Below are positions 47,362 to 59,120 of a DNA stretch of 64,000 bases, piece after piece. Positions within the stretch are counted from its first letter, which is position 1, and each line of letters starts with the position of its first letter. The position numbers were made by a program, and so were the translations under genes. This DNA is from Ramazzottius varieornatus. Taxonomy: Eukaryota > Tardigrada > Eutardigrada > Parachela > Ramazzottiidae. The stretch is from assembly GCA_001949185.1 (NCBI GenBank), contig BDGG01000002.1, forward strand, positions 8,409,414-8,473,413. Reading direction: 5' to 3'. The notes below the pieces were generated by a model. The model was given only the letters and a program-made list of their open reading frames with translations, did no database searches and was not told the DNA's origin.

Positions 47362-48897
47362 TTACAGTCGTAGAACACTTTCTGCAATGTTCAAGTCAGG
47401 GACAGTATAATGAACATCATAGTGGGTAGCGTCGCCGGTAAAGGGCGCTCGAGGTAGCGGTATTTCCGTGTCTGCCATGTAGATGTCTTCATCGTCAATG
47501 TTAATCGTATGATTTGTCATGTCGTCTTGCGCATAGTAGACCTCAACGGGGACCGACCGTTTCTTTCGATACTGATGTGCGTAGCCGGCCGGGACGGTGG
47601 GTGGTGTGACATACTGTCCAGAGTAGGCCGGCGGTCTTCCTGGGACATTGATGATGGGAGGTGGCACACCGATGATGGCACCCCATCCCACCCGGCAACA
47701 CTGAATCCACTCGATGCGACGCTCTATGTAACCCTGTGGTAAGAAGCAAAGAACGTCACCGAGACCGTGCTGTAGATGGCCAAACAAAACGCACAAGCAT
47801 CGTCGACTGCAGTGGCGCAAGTCTGCCTTATCTTCGGCTGACAGCCTGCGCCACTTGGTCAAGTCGACAAGACCGTTTGAGCAAGTGGCGCACTTTCTCA
47901 GTGTAATTGACGGAAAGCGTGCGCCGCTGAAAGGCACAATTTGTTCGGACGTCGCTACCTGGTAGGTGTTGTGGATGGGGACCTGTTTCGCCGTGGTGCC
48001 GGTAATGACATAGCCGGTGGCGCACTGCACCAAGAAGAAGTTACCGTCATAGTACTCAAAGTACAGGTCGTGTGTGGTGACGTAGTAGCAGGAGAGGTAG
48101 TCGATATAGTAGCCACGAGGTAGTCGGCAACACTTATAGGGCTGATTGAAGTTTTCGTTAGGCGGGAAGAAGGTCCACCAGACAAAGTCCGTATCATAAT
48201 AGCCTGTCAGGGAGGAATAACAGGAGAAATAAGGCGGACAAATGGGTAGGTATATACCTGTGACGAAGGTATTGGCCGTCAAGGAATGATTGTTCTTGCT
48301 GTAGCAGAAAGGGTCTTTCAGATAGTCCTTGACGAAGCAGTAGGGATAGTAGGGGTAAACTCCTTGGGAAGGTGGCTTGAAGGGGAACATGAACTTGCAA
48401 AAGACGTAGGTCAGAGCCTAAAGGATAAGCCGCCCACTATATGCACAAGTCCGGCTCTATATGGACAAGACCACAGACAGGGCCGAGAGTTGCGCTGCTG
48501 CCCTTACCCCAAAGTCCCAGATGTTGTCTCCGATTCCTATAGAATAAAGCACAAACTTGTATCGACGAGCAGGTTGGCCTTCTGGAAGAGGCAGAACATG
48601 CAGCTGCTGTACAAGAGGGAAAGTGGGTGGCATACGCTACCTACTGCGGCTTCGCCGTCGAAACATTCAACCTGCCACTTGCGGTGAGGTGACTCGGGGC
48701 CAGGTCCACCATTTCCGTGGTAGGTGGTGATGACAGTGTCTCCCTAAATTTCAGCACCATATTACAAAGCATCTCCATCAGACAAGAGCCAACTGACATA
48801 CCGTGCCGTAACTCTTGTACATGCCATAGTAAAACTGCGTCCCCAAAACCGACGCCAACAATGAGCTCAAGTATAGGAACAACATGCCCGAATCCAT
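47362..48897 (-). CDS. Unrecognised secreted Tyr/Cys-rich protein with a furin-type site
   Basis: Five exons, all phase 0: 48897-48802, 48743-48645, 48606-48508, 48417-47959, 47733-47362; 374 aa. I do not recognise the family. Residues 1-19 are a signal peptide (MDSGMLFLYLSSLLASVLG). The body is rich in Tyr, Phe, Trp and Cys and carries two related motifs, YKCCRLPRGYYIDY and IQCCRVGWGAIIG, which suggests an internal duplication. A Pro-rich stretch (PPPIINVPGRPPAYSG) is followed by RKKRS, a consensus proprotein-convertase site, then an acidic tail with one N-glycosylation site (NHTIN). I infer an extracellular or cuticle/eggshell-type protein that is cleaved near its C-terminus. Confidence 0.8.
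47809..47929. repeat. Hairpin elements, two units (secreted-protein gene, intron 4)
   Basis: Units 47809-47857 and 47882-47929 with the linker AGTCGACAAGACCGTTTGAG between them. They make up over half of the 225-bp intron. Confidence 0.92.
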
Positions 48898-49442
48898 GAA
48901 ATGATGGTCGTCTGGCAGAGAAACTCTTGTTCTTGATCGTCATATCATCTTTTGTATCAAGCCTTTTCATGGTCTTCACAGTTCAATATCACCTTCCTCA
49001 TCAAGTGCCTAGGAGGCACGCTGCAGGTAGGCAGCCATCATGAAGGCCGCTGTCGATTACCAAGCTGCATTCAGAGCTAACACTGACCATGAATACGCTC
49101 TTCCGGGTCGCACAAATGGCCATCAGCCAAGTGAGAAGTCGTCTGACAAAAGATATTGCCTTACGTCAGTTGTCACGTTTATTTACCCTACTTCTTCAAG
49201 GAGAACTGACGAGATTATCAGAAGAAACCCACTGTTAAAAAGAAGAGTATCCATGTCACCATCATATTAAAACATAAGAAACAAGAAAGTCAAGTTTTTC
49301 AGCGCGGTTTGCAACGCATGGCGGAGTGTGTGGGACAGAAGGGCAGATGAAGAATTAGTTGAAAACTCTAAAAAGCAACAACTTCAGAAAAAGACAGAAG
49401 TGCAAATTCCCAGCGACGGAAAGACAACTTCCCCATCAAAGC
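48898..49442. other. Intergenic, secreted-protein gene 5' flank to SLC16 3' flank
   Basis: A 76-codon open frame at 49040-49270 (+) has no recognisable motif and AT-rich codons; I do not call it a gene. Confidence 0.4.
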
Positions 49443-52400
49443 TCAACAGACATCAGTTATGTCCTCGTCTTCTCGAATGGGCGCCAAGAGATGCGTGCCC
49501 ACATGGACCGGCGCGGTCTGGCCAGCTGGTAGGAGATGATGGCCTACCACGGCACCATGACTTCCGCCTACTGCATGATAATGCAGTGGGCCATGAGGTC
49601 CTACTTGACTGATTAGGCCGTCCTTGCCGCCTACTGCACGAAGGCCCAGTGTGCCGTTGACGCCTACTGCCAAGGCTTTCAAGTGACCATTAGGCACGGC
49701 CTTGTGTGGCGCCGTTGCGTTACCGTGCTCCAGCGTGTGAAGACTACTGTCGTTGCTGACGGGAGGGGACGAGTTATTCAGCGAGCTGGCTGGCACAAGT
49801 TCGACCGTCACCTTGAAGTTGACTTGGACTTTTCGATACTTTCTGCGGATGTGTTTGACCAGCGGAAAGAGGAGAAGAATGAGAGAAGCTAGGATCATTC
49901 CAGCACCGGCCGTGTAGAATGTCAGGTCGTATTTGGCGGTCAAGTCGAATAGGAAACCTGAAAACAGACCTCGTCACTTATCTCACTTCGTTTCCTTCAA
50001 CCAAGACAGTTATTGTTTGTGGCGCACTATTCCGTCTAGTAACAATGACAACGTGCGTCACTTGAAGAACAAGCTTGACAAGACTGTCGCTCCAAGCGGC
50101 GACGCTTCCACTGTTATTGGCAGAAAAGGCGCGCCACTCAGGGCAAAAGCCCTGTCCAACTCCAAACCACGGGATCCTATTTTTGCTGGAGAATGCTTAC
50201 CGGCCATGGGAGGTCCAAAGAGCGTAGCGATGCCCTGGGCGAAGTAAAGGAGTCCGAAAGCCGAGCTAAAATACTTTTCGTCGACGATGTCAACGAGGAT
50301 GACAGCGAAGAGAGGGTTAGAGCCACTGATGAAAAAGCCAAAAAGACCACTATAAGCCGCCAAGGCTTCATAGGTAATCAAGAAAGGAACAAAGATCGTC
50401 AAGACTCCACAAACTAGCGTGGACACCGCAAAGAGGACTAGACTGTTGCACCACTCGCGATCACCGAGATAGCCGTAAATGGGCTGGCCGATCGTCGTCA
50501 CGATACCGATAATCGACAGCAGGAACGAAGCTTTCTGAAACCCGGACAAAACACCATCAGTACTGACAACAGCCACGTCTCATCGCCAGAAACCTCGCGA
50601 AATAAGGTCGGCGAGATGGCTTTTCCCAGTGGCGCACGCTTTCAGCTTTCGACACCGAGCACGTGCGCCACCTGGTGATATATCTTGACGAACTTTCGAA
50701 GTGGCGCACTCTTATGCTTTAAAGCACCGTCCCGTGCGCCACTTGACACAGCAATCGTGCCGAGTTGGCACAGTTGCTCCTTGGTTTACCTGAAAGTCCA
50801 CGCCCTGTGTGATAGCGTTATCCGAAGCAAAGTCACAGGGAATGTCCACCACCAGGTAGAGAATGAGATTCGCCAGGCAAAAGAGAACAAACTTGGGGCT
50901 GCGAAGGGGCTTGACGTTGAACAGCAGCCGACGTATCTGGCGCAGTTCGCGGCGGAGAGGCTTCAGAAAGAAGCGTAATTTGCCACCTTCCCCTTCCTCC
51001 TCATCTTGCGACAAGTCCACCTACACAACGAGAAATCCAACTGAGATCAAACCCACCGTTCGCCAACTCGGGCTGGAAGCTCTGTACGAAAGCTCCACCT
51101 GACAAGATTGTTCCAACAAGTGACGCACGGTTCCAGTGTCATTGGCTAAAAGCAACTCGACGAGGGAAAGCACTCCTCGTCGAGTTTGGTTCTCTTCCCA
51201 AGTGGCGCACAGTTTTAGCGTTCCTGCCTGAAGACGTGCGCCACTTGAAAGAAGGCCTATCGTCAGTTCGTTTGCTAATTTGCTTAGGAGTCAATGTGAC
51301 TTTTTCCCACGTACCTCGGAAGTTAGGTCTGGACACGACAGCGACTCCATGGCGGCCAGCTTCAGCGGCACATGGAAGCCGTAGCGTTTCCAGTTGATGA
51401 CGTGGTGTTGGCCAAAGAGGTAGCTCCTACGTCGGTCGATGATTCGACGTGGAAGCGGTGGCGGGGGTTTGTCAAAGCGGACGCGCTTCTTCTTCTCCAC
51501 CGGCAGTAGCGGGTGGATACTGGGACTGGTCGCGTTCTTCAAGGCCGAAGCCGGTACTTGCTGCGATGTCTGACCCATCGACGGCTTGGGCAGCAGCATG
51601 TTGTCCGTACTACCCGTCTGCGGATACGTCGGCATACCTCCGTCCAGCGAATCCTGAAAGAAAAAAGAAGGAAAACAGTCACAGGCGGAAAAAACCCATC
51701 ATTACTGCTAAAGCATCGGAGCAAAGGGCTTTGGGTGGACCAACCTGTCGGAAGTAGGTGGGAACTTCAATCAGGCTGACACATCGGCGCATATTATGGA
51801 CGTCGTCTGCGGACCAGGTCGACCTGGAGTCGCTGTCGGACTGGCTTTCCGAGTCGGAGGCGTTGCAGGAGCGGGAGGAGGCAAAGCCCATGTCTTCGGG
51901 TTCGCGCATCAGCGCCCCAAAGACGACAATGTTGAGGAAGACGCCCGAGAGGATGAGGAGGGTGCCCGACAGCTGGTACGTCTCCAGCAGGTAGGTAACA
52001 AACGGGGCAAAGATGAACATGCCGATGCCACTGCCGGCCGAGGAGATGCCCATGGTGAAGGACAGCTTGTTGTCGAACCAGCGCACCAAGATGAACATGG
52101 ACGTCACGTACACCAACGACAGCCCGAAGCCCGATATCAGGCCCATGGTGATGCACAGCGCGTCCACCGAGGTGGCGAACACCGACAAGCCGAAACCCAC
52201 CGACGACAATATCCCACCTAGACAAAGAAATCACCATCAGCCCATAATGAAACTGAACAAATATCCTCCCTCCGCAGGCCACTATTACTGTAGACTGTGG
52301 ATAATGCGACAACTTTCCGTGACTGTGCTGTCATAGGTTGGAACAGACTTTCCAGAATTTGGGACGTCGGCAAAACAAACTCGGCAAGATCGGCTTCCCA

Positions 52401-53306
52401 AGTGGCGCACATTTCCGGTCAACGATAATGAGAACATGCACCACTTAGCAAAACAGTCTTGTCGACTTTTCCAAGTGACGCACGCTATCGCACCGCAACA
52501 ATGAACTGGTGCGCCACTGGAGACGACGACCCATGAGAGTTCATTTCGCCACGTCTCATTTACAGTGCTTCTTAAGAAATTCTGCCTTCAAGTCAGGCGT
52601 GTCGAAAGTGGCCTGAAAAACCTACGGGCTTTCATTTCCATAAACTAATTACATTGTGCAGCACTCGAGTAGGACATGGAGTAGGCAACCCCTCAAGACA
52701 TGAGCCACATGACACTCACAAAGTCACAGCCTTTCTTCAGAAAGGCGGTCAAAGTGACGCACACCATATTTGCAAATGATCAGACCTATTATATAAAGTG
52801 GGCGACATTACAGCAATCAGAGGCGAAGACCCACCTAGGATGGTGACGGGTCGGCATCCATACTGTTCGGCCAGCGCTGAAGCGATAGGTCCTGCAAGAC
52901 CACAAGCAACTTTTACCGTAAAATGACCAAACGCTGCTTGGAAAAGGAAGGACGTACCGGAGATGAGGGGTATGCCGCTGAATACGGAGCCCACCCAGGC
53001 CGTCTTGCCTTTACTCTCGCCAAAGACGCTGAGCAGCTCGACGAAGATGATACCGTGGGCGTTGGCCACTCCGTCGGCGATGATCTGGATAGCGAAGGAG
53101 GCAAAGACCACCACCCAACCCCAACCGCCGTCCGGCTTCAGTGTCGCCACACTCTCGGCCTCCTCATCCTCATCGTGAAGCGGCTGCCGATGCAACGGTG
53201 AGGCCACACTGTTGGCGCGGTAATGACGAGCATCAGCCGCGAACGGCGAACCTTCCAGGATAAACTCCCGTAGACGCTGCTCTTCCCCCGGCAAATCCGC
53301 CGCCAT
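49443..53306 (-). CDS. SLC16: Monocarboxylate transporter, SLC16 family
   Basis: Seven exons: 53306-52958, 52891-52835, 52217-51745, 51653-51315, 51020-50790, 50534-50201, 49957-49443; 765 aa, phases 1, 1, 0, 0, 0, 1. A 12-helix major-facilitator carrier of lactate, pyruvate or related acids (some members carry thyroid hormone or aromatic amino acids) in the plasma membrane. Seen: the family signature KPDGGWGWVVVFASF in TM1, GCRPVTILGG, the second signature region LVRWFDNKLSFTMGISSAGSGIG in TM4-5, a very long Ser/Pro/basic cytoplasmic loop (about 200 residues, with KPPPPLPRR) between TM6 and TM7, YGYLGDREW, LPGFGLLYFAQGIA-like SSAFGLLYFAQGIATLFGPPMAG in TM10-11, and a Gly/His-rich tail. The substrate cannot be predicted. 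Introns 2, 4, 5 and 6 each hold two hairpin units. Confidence 0.92.
50016..50140. repeat. Hairpin elements, two units (SLC16 intron 6)
   Basis: Units 50016-50065 and 50092-50140. The linker GCTTGACAAGACTGTCGCTCC is well preserved. The second unit lacks one C of the core (GGCGACG). Confidence 0.9.
50626..50746. repeat. Hairpin elements, two units (SLC16 intron 5)
   Basis: Units 50626-50674 and 50699-50746, both with near-perfect outer arms. The centres differ completely from each other. Confidence 0.93.
51115..51248. repeat. Hairpin elements, half unit plus full unit (SLC16 intron 4)
   Basis: The left half only at 51115-51154 (CAAGTGACGCACGGTTCCAG...TTGGC), ending where a linker in inverse orientation begins (CTCGTCGAG). 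Full unit 51199-51248. Confidence 0.88.
52399..52519. repeat. Hairpin elements, two units (SLC16 intron 2)
   Basis: Units 52399-52447 and 52472-52519. The linker is direct before the first (ACTCGGCAAGATCGGCTTCC) and inverse between them (CAGTCTTGTCGACTTTTCC). Confidence 0.92.
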
Positions 53307-53782
53307 CTAACCCACTTCTCGACGAAGAAAAACCCGACCGAAATCTCAACACCTGCAACCAATCTTGTCCATATCACCCAAAACAACCCAGTTCGGCGAT
53401 AAAACTGCATCCTGAGCTTTTTACTCGCGATTTCATCCACCTGAATACACCTGATCGTCATGATTAGCACGAAGCGGAAGTATGTAGGTGCATGAAGTCA
53501 ATACTACTCGTGACGACTGCTTTCCTGTTGATTTCACCCACCTACGTAAACCAAGCCGCACATGCACTACGACCTGGAAGTATATAGGTGCGTGAAATCA
53601 GAGAAACAATATCCTTGTATCATATTATATACTGTACCTGGATGGAACTGAATAAACTCTTTGTGAGGAACGGATTGAAGGAGAAAAACGTAAAAATCTT
53701 TGAGTGGCGAAGTGTGGGGAAAAGATGGAGAGGTTTACTGGGGTTATAAGTTATATCACAGCTTCTGCCTGTCTTTTCCTCT
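53307..53782. other. Intergenic, SLC16 5' flank
   Basis: It includes a direct repeat of about 45 bp: CGGAAGTATGTAGGTGCATG (53475) and TGGAAGTATATAGGTGCGTG (53575), each followed by AA(G)TCA. A TATA-like TATAGG belongs to the repeat. No gene is seen. Confidence 0.45.
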
Positions 53783-54563
53783 TTACAAAGAGGTCGTAGA
53801 GACTTGTATTAGTAGTTGGTCTTGACTACTTTGGGCCGGACTAGAGGTGGTTTTTGATGACGAAGGGTCGCAGGAGAGGACTTCCCAGACGTCGATGCCG
53901 AAGGTCCAGAGGAGGGTGCTGCGCGGCAGCTTCTGCCGACACAAAACCTGACAGAGGAACTTCTGCTTCTGCCCCAGAAAGGCCTTCGAGTCAGCGTATT
54001 GATTACAGGAGCGCTTGCGGTACTTCATCCACTTGGAGGAGCTTTTTCTGCAACAAGGAAACACTCATCATCGTCAAGTTCAACTAAGTTAGACCAAAGC
54101 CCCATCGATTATCGACTGCATTTTCCACTCTTTTACGTCTCTCCCCTAATTACTTCTTCCACATAAAAAAGAACCAATTGTGCTGCTGGCCATTTTCCAT
54201 GTTCTTTATAGGCCTTTCATCTCTAGTCTCAGGTTGAAGGAACTCACAAACTCGCAAGGGAAATTCATCTGGATGGCAACCTACTTTCTTTCAATCAACC
54301 AGCCCAATCAACTCATTTACCAACCGACGTCACTCTTCGGACAGTACGGTTGGCCATGCATACCGAAAACAACCTACAGTGGCTGGCCGTTGGGAGGAAA
54401 CGGGGACTATTCCAGTTTTTGGCCTGGAATATTCGTAGAAAAAGGTCGGGCTGAGCGTCATCGTCGCTTGTTTTTGTAAGGAGGGCACGACCTCAACACT
54501 TTGCATATTTTGAAAGTTTAAACTATGAAGAAAAATGAGAAAGGAAAGAATAACAGCGATCAT
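53783..54563 (-). CDS. Candidate secreted peptide precursor, model incomplete
   Basis: Two exon candidates. The first, 54563-54378, opens MIAVILSFLIFLHSLNF, a good signal peptide, and ends at a donor GTAGGT. The last, from about 54051 to the stop at 53783, begins after TTGTTGCAG and has G/C-ending codons like real exons here: a basic, Cys-containing run KYRKRSCNQYADSK, then FLCQVLCRQKLPR, WTFGIDVWEVLSCD and a Ser/Thr tail. The dibasic RKR and four cysteines resemble a processed neurohormone, but the phases of the two exons do not join directly, so a middle exon is missing or the pairing is wrong. Confidence 0.3.
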
Positions 54564-55739
54564 GTGCTGACCAAGCTGAAATCGATGTGGGGAGAGCGAA
54601 TGGAGCGTGACAGCCCGACAGGAAGAACCATCTCCGATGGCGCAGCGCAGATCAAGTGTCAACATAAACATGATGGATCAAGGTGACTCTTCTCCTCTAC
54701 AGCACTACTTCTCTATCCAATCTTCCAAATGTGCACTGTAGTCAACCACACTAATCATAAACTACCAAAATATCTCAAACATTCTGACATTTCGACGGTG
54801 GAATATTTCAAAGAATTTAGCGTGATTTACGGAAATTCGACAAAGACAGTCTATACTTCGTTTCATGAATTTCAAAAAGGTTTCTGCCTTCGTAAGACGT
54901 CCGAAGGTTGTCAGTAATCAGCGCACATGGCGGGAAGACGCTACAAGTAGCGTGAAAGGTAGTTTTACGTAATCGTGGTCGTTAATTCTGATAAGATATT
55001 ATTCCGCAAGGACAATCAACAAGACTCAATCAACTCGTCAAGATTGATCCACGCGAGTGCAATCCAACGTGATGACGGAATCCTCTACCCCGTATTTAGC
55101 GGATAACAACTGGCGTCACTCAGACCGACATGAAAATCTGCTTTCTACTGCTGTTTTCGGAATCCTCGGGCTTGAATGAAAATGATCGAAGTTATCTTCA
55201 TTTGACAGTTTGACTCACCTCATTCTCATGCAACAGCGGCCCTTGGCATAATATGGTGGATCAACAGAGGTGACGGAACAGTCTGCAGGTCTACAACAGG
55301 ATGAAAGGAACAATTGGGGAAAAATACAGACAGGAGGCTCAAATCCGTGGAGTTACTCAGCTGATCGTGACTCGTGAGGGAAGAGGATCGAGCGGAAGCC
55401 TAGAAACGACGGCGAAGGTGGCAAGGTGCTAAAGCACGATCAATATGAAAACCCTCAGGAAGTACAGCAGCTGAAGGTTCAACAACCAGCTCTCCAGAAG
55501 AACACAATAGCTGCGTGGCACCCAGTGTCTGTGAACCGTGAGAGATGCTCGAGTTGCGTGCTGTAGAAATGAACCTTTGAAGTTTGTAGAAAAACCATCA
55601 CGGCAAATGACTCATCGTTGGACCTTGGCCCACCCATACCTTTCACTTGCTACATGGAGTGTCATAAGATGGCAGCACCAGTCCTGTACACGGATGGTGG
55701 ACGTCTTTGAATCGGCGCTCGATTTCTAGGAACGAACCA

Positions 55740-56020
55740 GTGTTGTATTTAGTTTCGGTCTTAGACTGATGAAATATCAGTTTTCATATCAGTTTCAGTT
55801 TTCGTCTCAAGACTAGACTAAATTAGCGTATCATTGAGTCGGACTCAGAATAAAATGGTAGAGACTGTACTGTATTGGCAGCGCAGGGGCTGGAGCCAAA
55901 CATCGGTGATACCGAAACTGATATGCAGAGACTAAAACTGATGTACGAGAGACTGAAACCAAAACTGAGGGACTGAAATTGACGACCCAGGGACTGAAAT
56001 GAAAATGCAAGGACTGAAAT
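55740..56020. repeat. Degenerate minisatellite, unit about GGGACTGAAAT
   Basis: GACTGAAA or ACTGATA blocks recur every 15-30 bp: for example AGACTAAAACTGATG, GAGACTGAAACCAAAACTG, AGGGACTGAAATTGACG, CAGGGACTGAAATGAAAATG, AAGGACTGAAATCG. Two further units lie at 56473-56515. The left part also has inverted copies (ATATCAGTTTCAGTTTTCG). Confidence 0.7.
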
Positions 56021-56539
56021 CGAAGTGCCTCGCGCGAAAACTGGTTTAGACAAAAACGAAGTTCAAAAACACTAAAAAGAATGCAGTAAAGTACCGTTTT
56101 TAGTCTATGAAACTATCATTAAAGTTTTGCTTTACGGAACGGTTCCACAATGAATTTTAATTGTTCGCGTTGCTTTTCTTACGGAGACATGGGTTGATAA
56201 AATGGAAGGATAAGGTACAGCGAAGCAAGCTCGCGAAGAGTCCGAAACTGATTCTGACTTTGGAATCGGGTTTCTCAGGGTATAACGAGAACCGTTTAGA
56301 ATCTCCCTTACGAAACTTCAGACGTGTTTGCTGAACCATTTGGTCAGACAGCCTTCGAACGCATTCTGGTACGCAAATACCCATAGATCCACCTTGTCTT
56401 CGCCCATTTCAATCATCCAGAAAACTGCCCTATCTTCACCAAAAAAAGATTAGGAGAACGAAATTTTCCAGGGGACTGATATAAAGACGAAATTTCAGGG
56501 ACTAAAACTGATACCGTTCAAGATCCCACCTCAGATTCC

Positions 56540-57255
56540 ACCTCAAACCATATGGCATCTCAAACCAAATCACTCAAACCGGTTTCGATCTCACGCCAAA
56601 CCATATGAACCACTGGTTTATGTGGTTTAGTATGGTTTGCGGTAAAGGGAAATTTCATACGAAATCTGCAGATTCTGTGCTAGAAGTCGGGCCGACATTG
56701 GCCGTCTGACAGTGCCACTCTTTTTCCCCCCACTGCCACCGTGCGCAGCCACATCCTTCTGATTACCACGTGATGCACAGCTTTAACTGGGTGAGCACTG
56801 TGTCATAAGCTGCGCGACATCAGAACTACGCCTTCCGACAGGTAAAAATCGCAGTTCCGGCAGTGTTGGACAACACTGCTGGTGGAAAAATGATTGCGGC
56901 ACCGCATGGCTTGCCATGGTGCTTTTTTAATTCCAGCACGCGCCAGTTTTGCCTGTTTGCGCCTGTTTGTAGAGAAACCAGCAATGGTCGCTCAACTTCT
57001 TATGTCCTCGGTGGTTGTTTTCGTTGATTAGTCAATTGAAGTAGACTGTGTCAGAATTTACTATGTACTGGTGATCAAAAAGCTGTTCGCAAACCGTTTC
57101 AAACCGGTGGTTTATGTGGTTGGTTTTAAATGGTCTAGTTTGGAGTTTAGACCAGACCACTTTTGGTGGTTTGCGGAAGAAACCATTTTCATTTAACCGG
57201 TTTGGCATGCAAACCACCACCTAAACCAAACCAAACCATATGGTTCAAACCATTA
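56540..57255. repeat. AAACCA/CCATATGG-rich inverted-repeat region
   Basis: The left edge has AAACCATATGGCATCTC and AAACCATATGAACC; the right edge has AAACCAAACCATATGGTT. Between them TGGTTTATGTGGTTT occurs twice and AAACCACCACCTAAACC inverts it. This could be an old inverted-repeat element of about 700 bp, but the ends are not clean. Confidence 0.45.
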
Positions 57256-58751
57256 ACAGCTCTAAAAAGAATATGTTGGGAGACTGGAAATATATCAGTC
57301 TGACTGGATTTGATATGATTATTGATCGAAGCAGTTCAGTCTGACGAGTCTGACATACCGCAAGACTAAATTGATTTCAGTCCGATGAAAACTGAAACTG
57401 AATACAGCCCTTCTACGCGTAGCCCATACCGTGCCACGGTAACGGTGGCTGAAACTGTGATAACGTTTTGCGAGACACAACGAACTCCTTTCGTCAAACG
57501 ATTTACCAACCCTTCGATGCCCGAAAGGAAATGCGAATTTGACGGCAGATGTAAACATACAGTAAGATAAAGGAAAAGAAAGGAATGATATAGGCTGTAC
57601 GTCAATAGACAAAGGTAGGACGCAACCAGCTCATACTGGTGCTCGTGGCCACGCGCGCGGCACTGGAGTCCTGTAGCAGGGGTCCAGTCATCAATCGTTT
57701 ATGGAAAATGGTTTTCGTACTTTGAGTAAATCTGATAAGCAGAACAAGCGGCATAAGCGAAATAGTACGCTGAGAAGTTTTGATCTCGTGCGCAAATCTG
57801 ACAAGCGGAACAAGTGAAGTCCTCGTATTGTGCCCTTTGATGGGCCGACAGGCGGACTAAGCGGACGAAGCGAGGCAACCGTGACTGTTGTTATGACCTT
57901 GCAGCAGGCAGAGTAACCTGCGACGAGAAACAGAGTTGTGTTTTTGAGTGCTTACCTTGATTATTGCTCGTGGCTGCTTGTGCAGACTTTTCCCTTCCCC
58001 AGAATCTGTTTCGGTTAATGCTAGCTGACACCCGAGTTCCACGTTGCATTTATCAAAAGAGATTTTGTAAAGGCGACTAATTCATCTACGAGACATTGTT
58101 CGTGGTGAACGTAATGAACTACGACGAACTTTATGACACTATGACAAACCAAAATCGGTCCTTTGTTAAGGATGATTTGTGTTCGTTCAATTCTGCGGGA
58201 AAATGATCAATTGGCCAAAACTCAATTCAGTGCAATGAGCAAGTACGCCATCGATAATGAGGGTGATATATTTGATGCACCTGATTGATCTGTCGCATAA
58301 CCAAGGTGGTTATACTTCGACTGGTCATGCCTGACTACAAGCTGACTTTGCTCGCTATAGCAGTACATACACCTGTGATCAAGGAATCTGCTGGTGAAGC
58401 CGAATCAAACTGGGAGCACATACGAAAGCGGATCCAGCGAGCAAAATGCCGGTGTTCAGTTCACGAGTAAGGCGAGCCTACAATTAAGCTTGCTATGCGG
58501 AGGATCCGTCAAGGAGAGTCAGTGATGTCTGTTAAATTTCGTTCCAGGTGCAAACCCGGAAGCCGTTCTTGCAGCTGAGAAATTTCCTCAACCACTAGAC
58601 ATCGTTCAGACGCGCGCTTGAATTCCTACTGGCAAGATCTTGTCAGCATCACTTCACTTGCAAAATCCAGCAGCTCGAGACAGTTTCAAATCAGTTCCAT
58701 TACGCAGTCAGTTCCATTGCGCAAGGGCACGTCGACTCGAATGCACTGAAC

Positions 58752-59120
58752 CTTTCCAAGTATAATCCGGTCCATGTGTCGAATGTATCCTTCCCGACTA
58801 ATGGCTCAGGTCTGGATTTCCGTTTTTTGAGCCAGTACAAGTCTAGCTTGACCACTTGGTTCGTAACGACGCTCTGCACCACACTATTGCGTGGCTTGAT
58901 CAACCTGGTTTTCCTGATAGCCATCTGTACCACCAAAAACCTTCGAACAGGGTCGGGAATTCTAATCGCTCATCGGACTGCAATGGAAATGTCCATGTGT
59001 TTGCTCCACATGCCCATTTACCTGGTCGGTACCATTGTACGCTCGCAGTCTCTTTTCACCTGTCGCTTCACGCAGTTCCTCTTCATTATGACCAACGTCA
59101 TTGAAGCTTACCTCATATAA
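58752..59120 (+). pseudogene. Truncated rhodopsin-like GPCR (TM1 to TM3)
   Basis: An open frame without an in-frame ATG reads NLSKYNPVHVSNVSFPTNGSG (two N-glycosylation sites), then a TM1-like SLTTWFVTTLCTTLL...LINLVFLIAI, a first loop NLRTGSGILIAH, a TM2 and the start of TM3 (TCRFTQFLFIMTNVIEAYLI), and stops at TAA 59118-59120. No donor precedes the stop. The TM2 Asp is replaced (AHRTAMEMSM), and helices 4-7 are not found downstream. Either a broken receptor or one exon of a gene whose remainder is not recognisable. Confidence 0.4.

Larger units (their letters stand above)
54564..58751. other. Gene-poor, repeat-rich interval
   Basis: No gene supported in 4.2 kb. No hairpin elements either. 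It holds the degenerate GGGACTGAAAT minisatellite (55740-56020) and an AAACCA-rich region with short palindromes (56540-57255). Between 57374 and 58750 only AT-rich unique sequence is seen. Confidence 0.5.
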
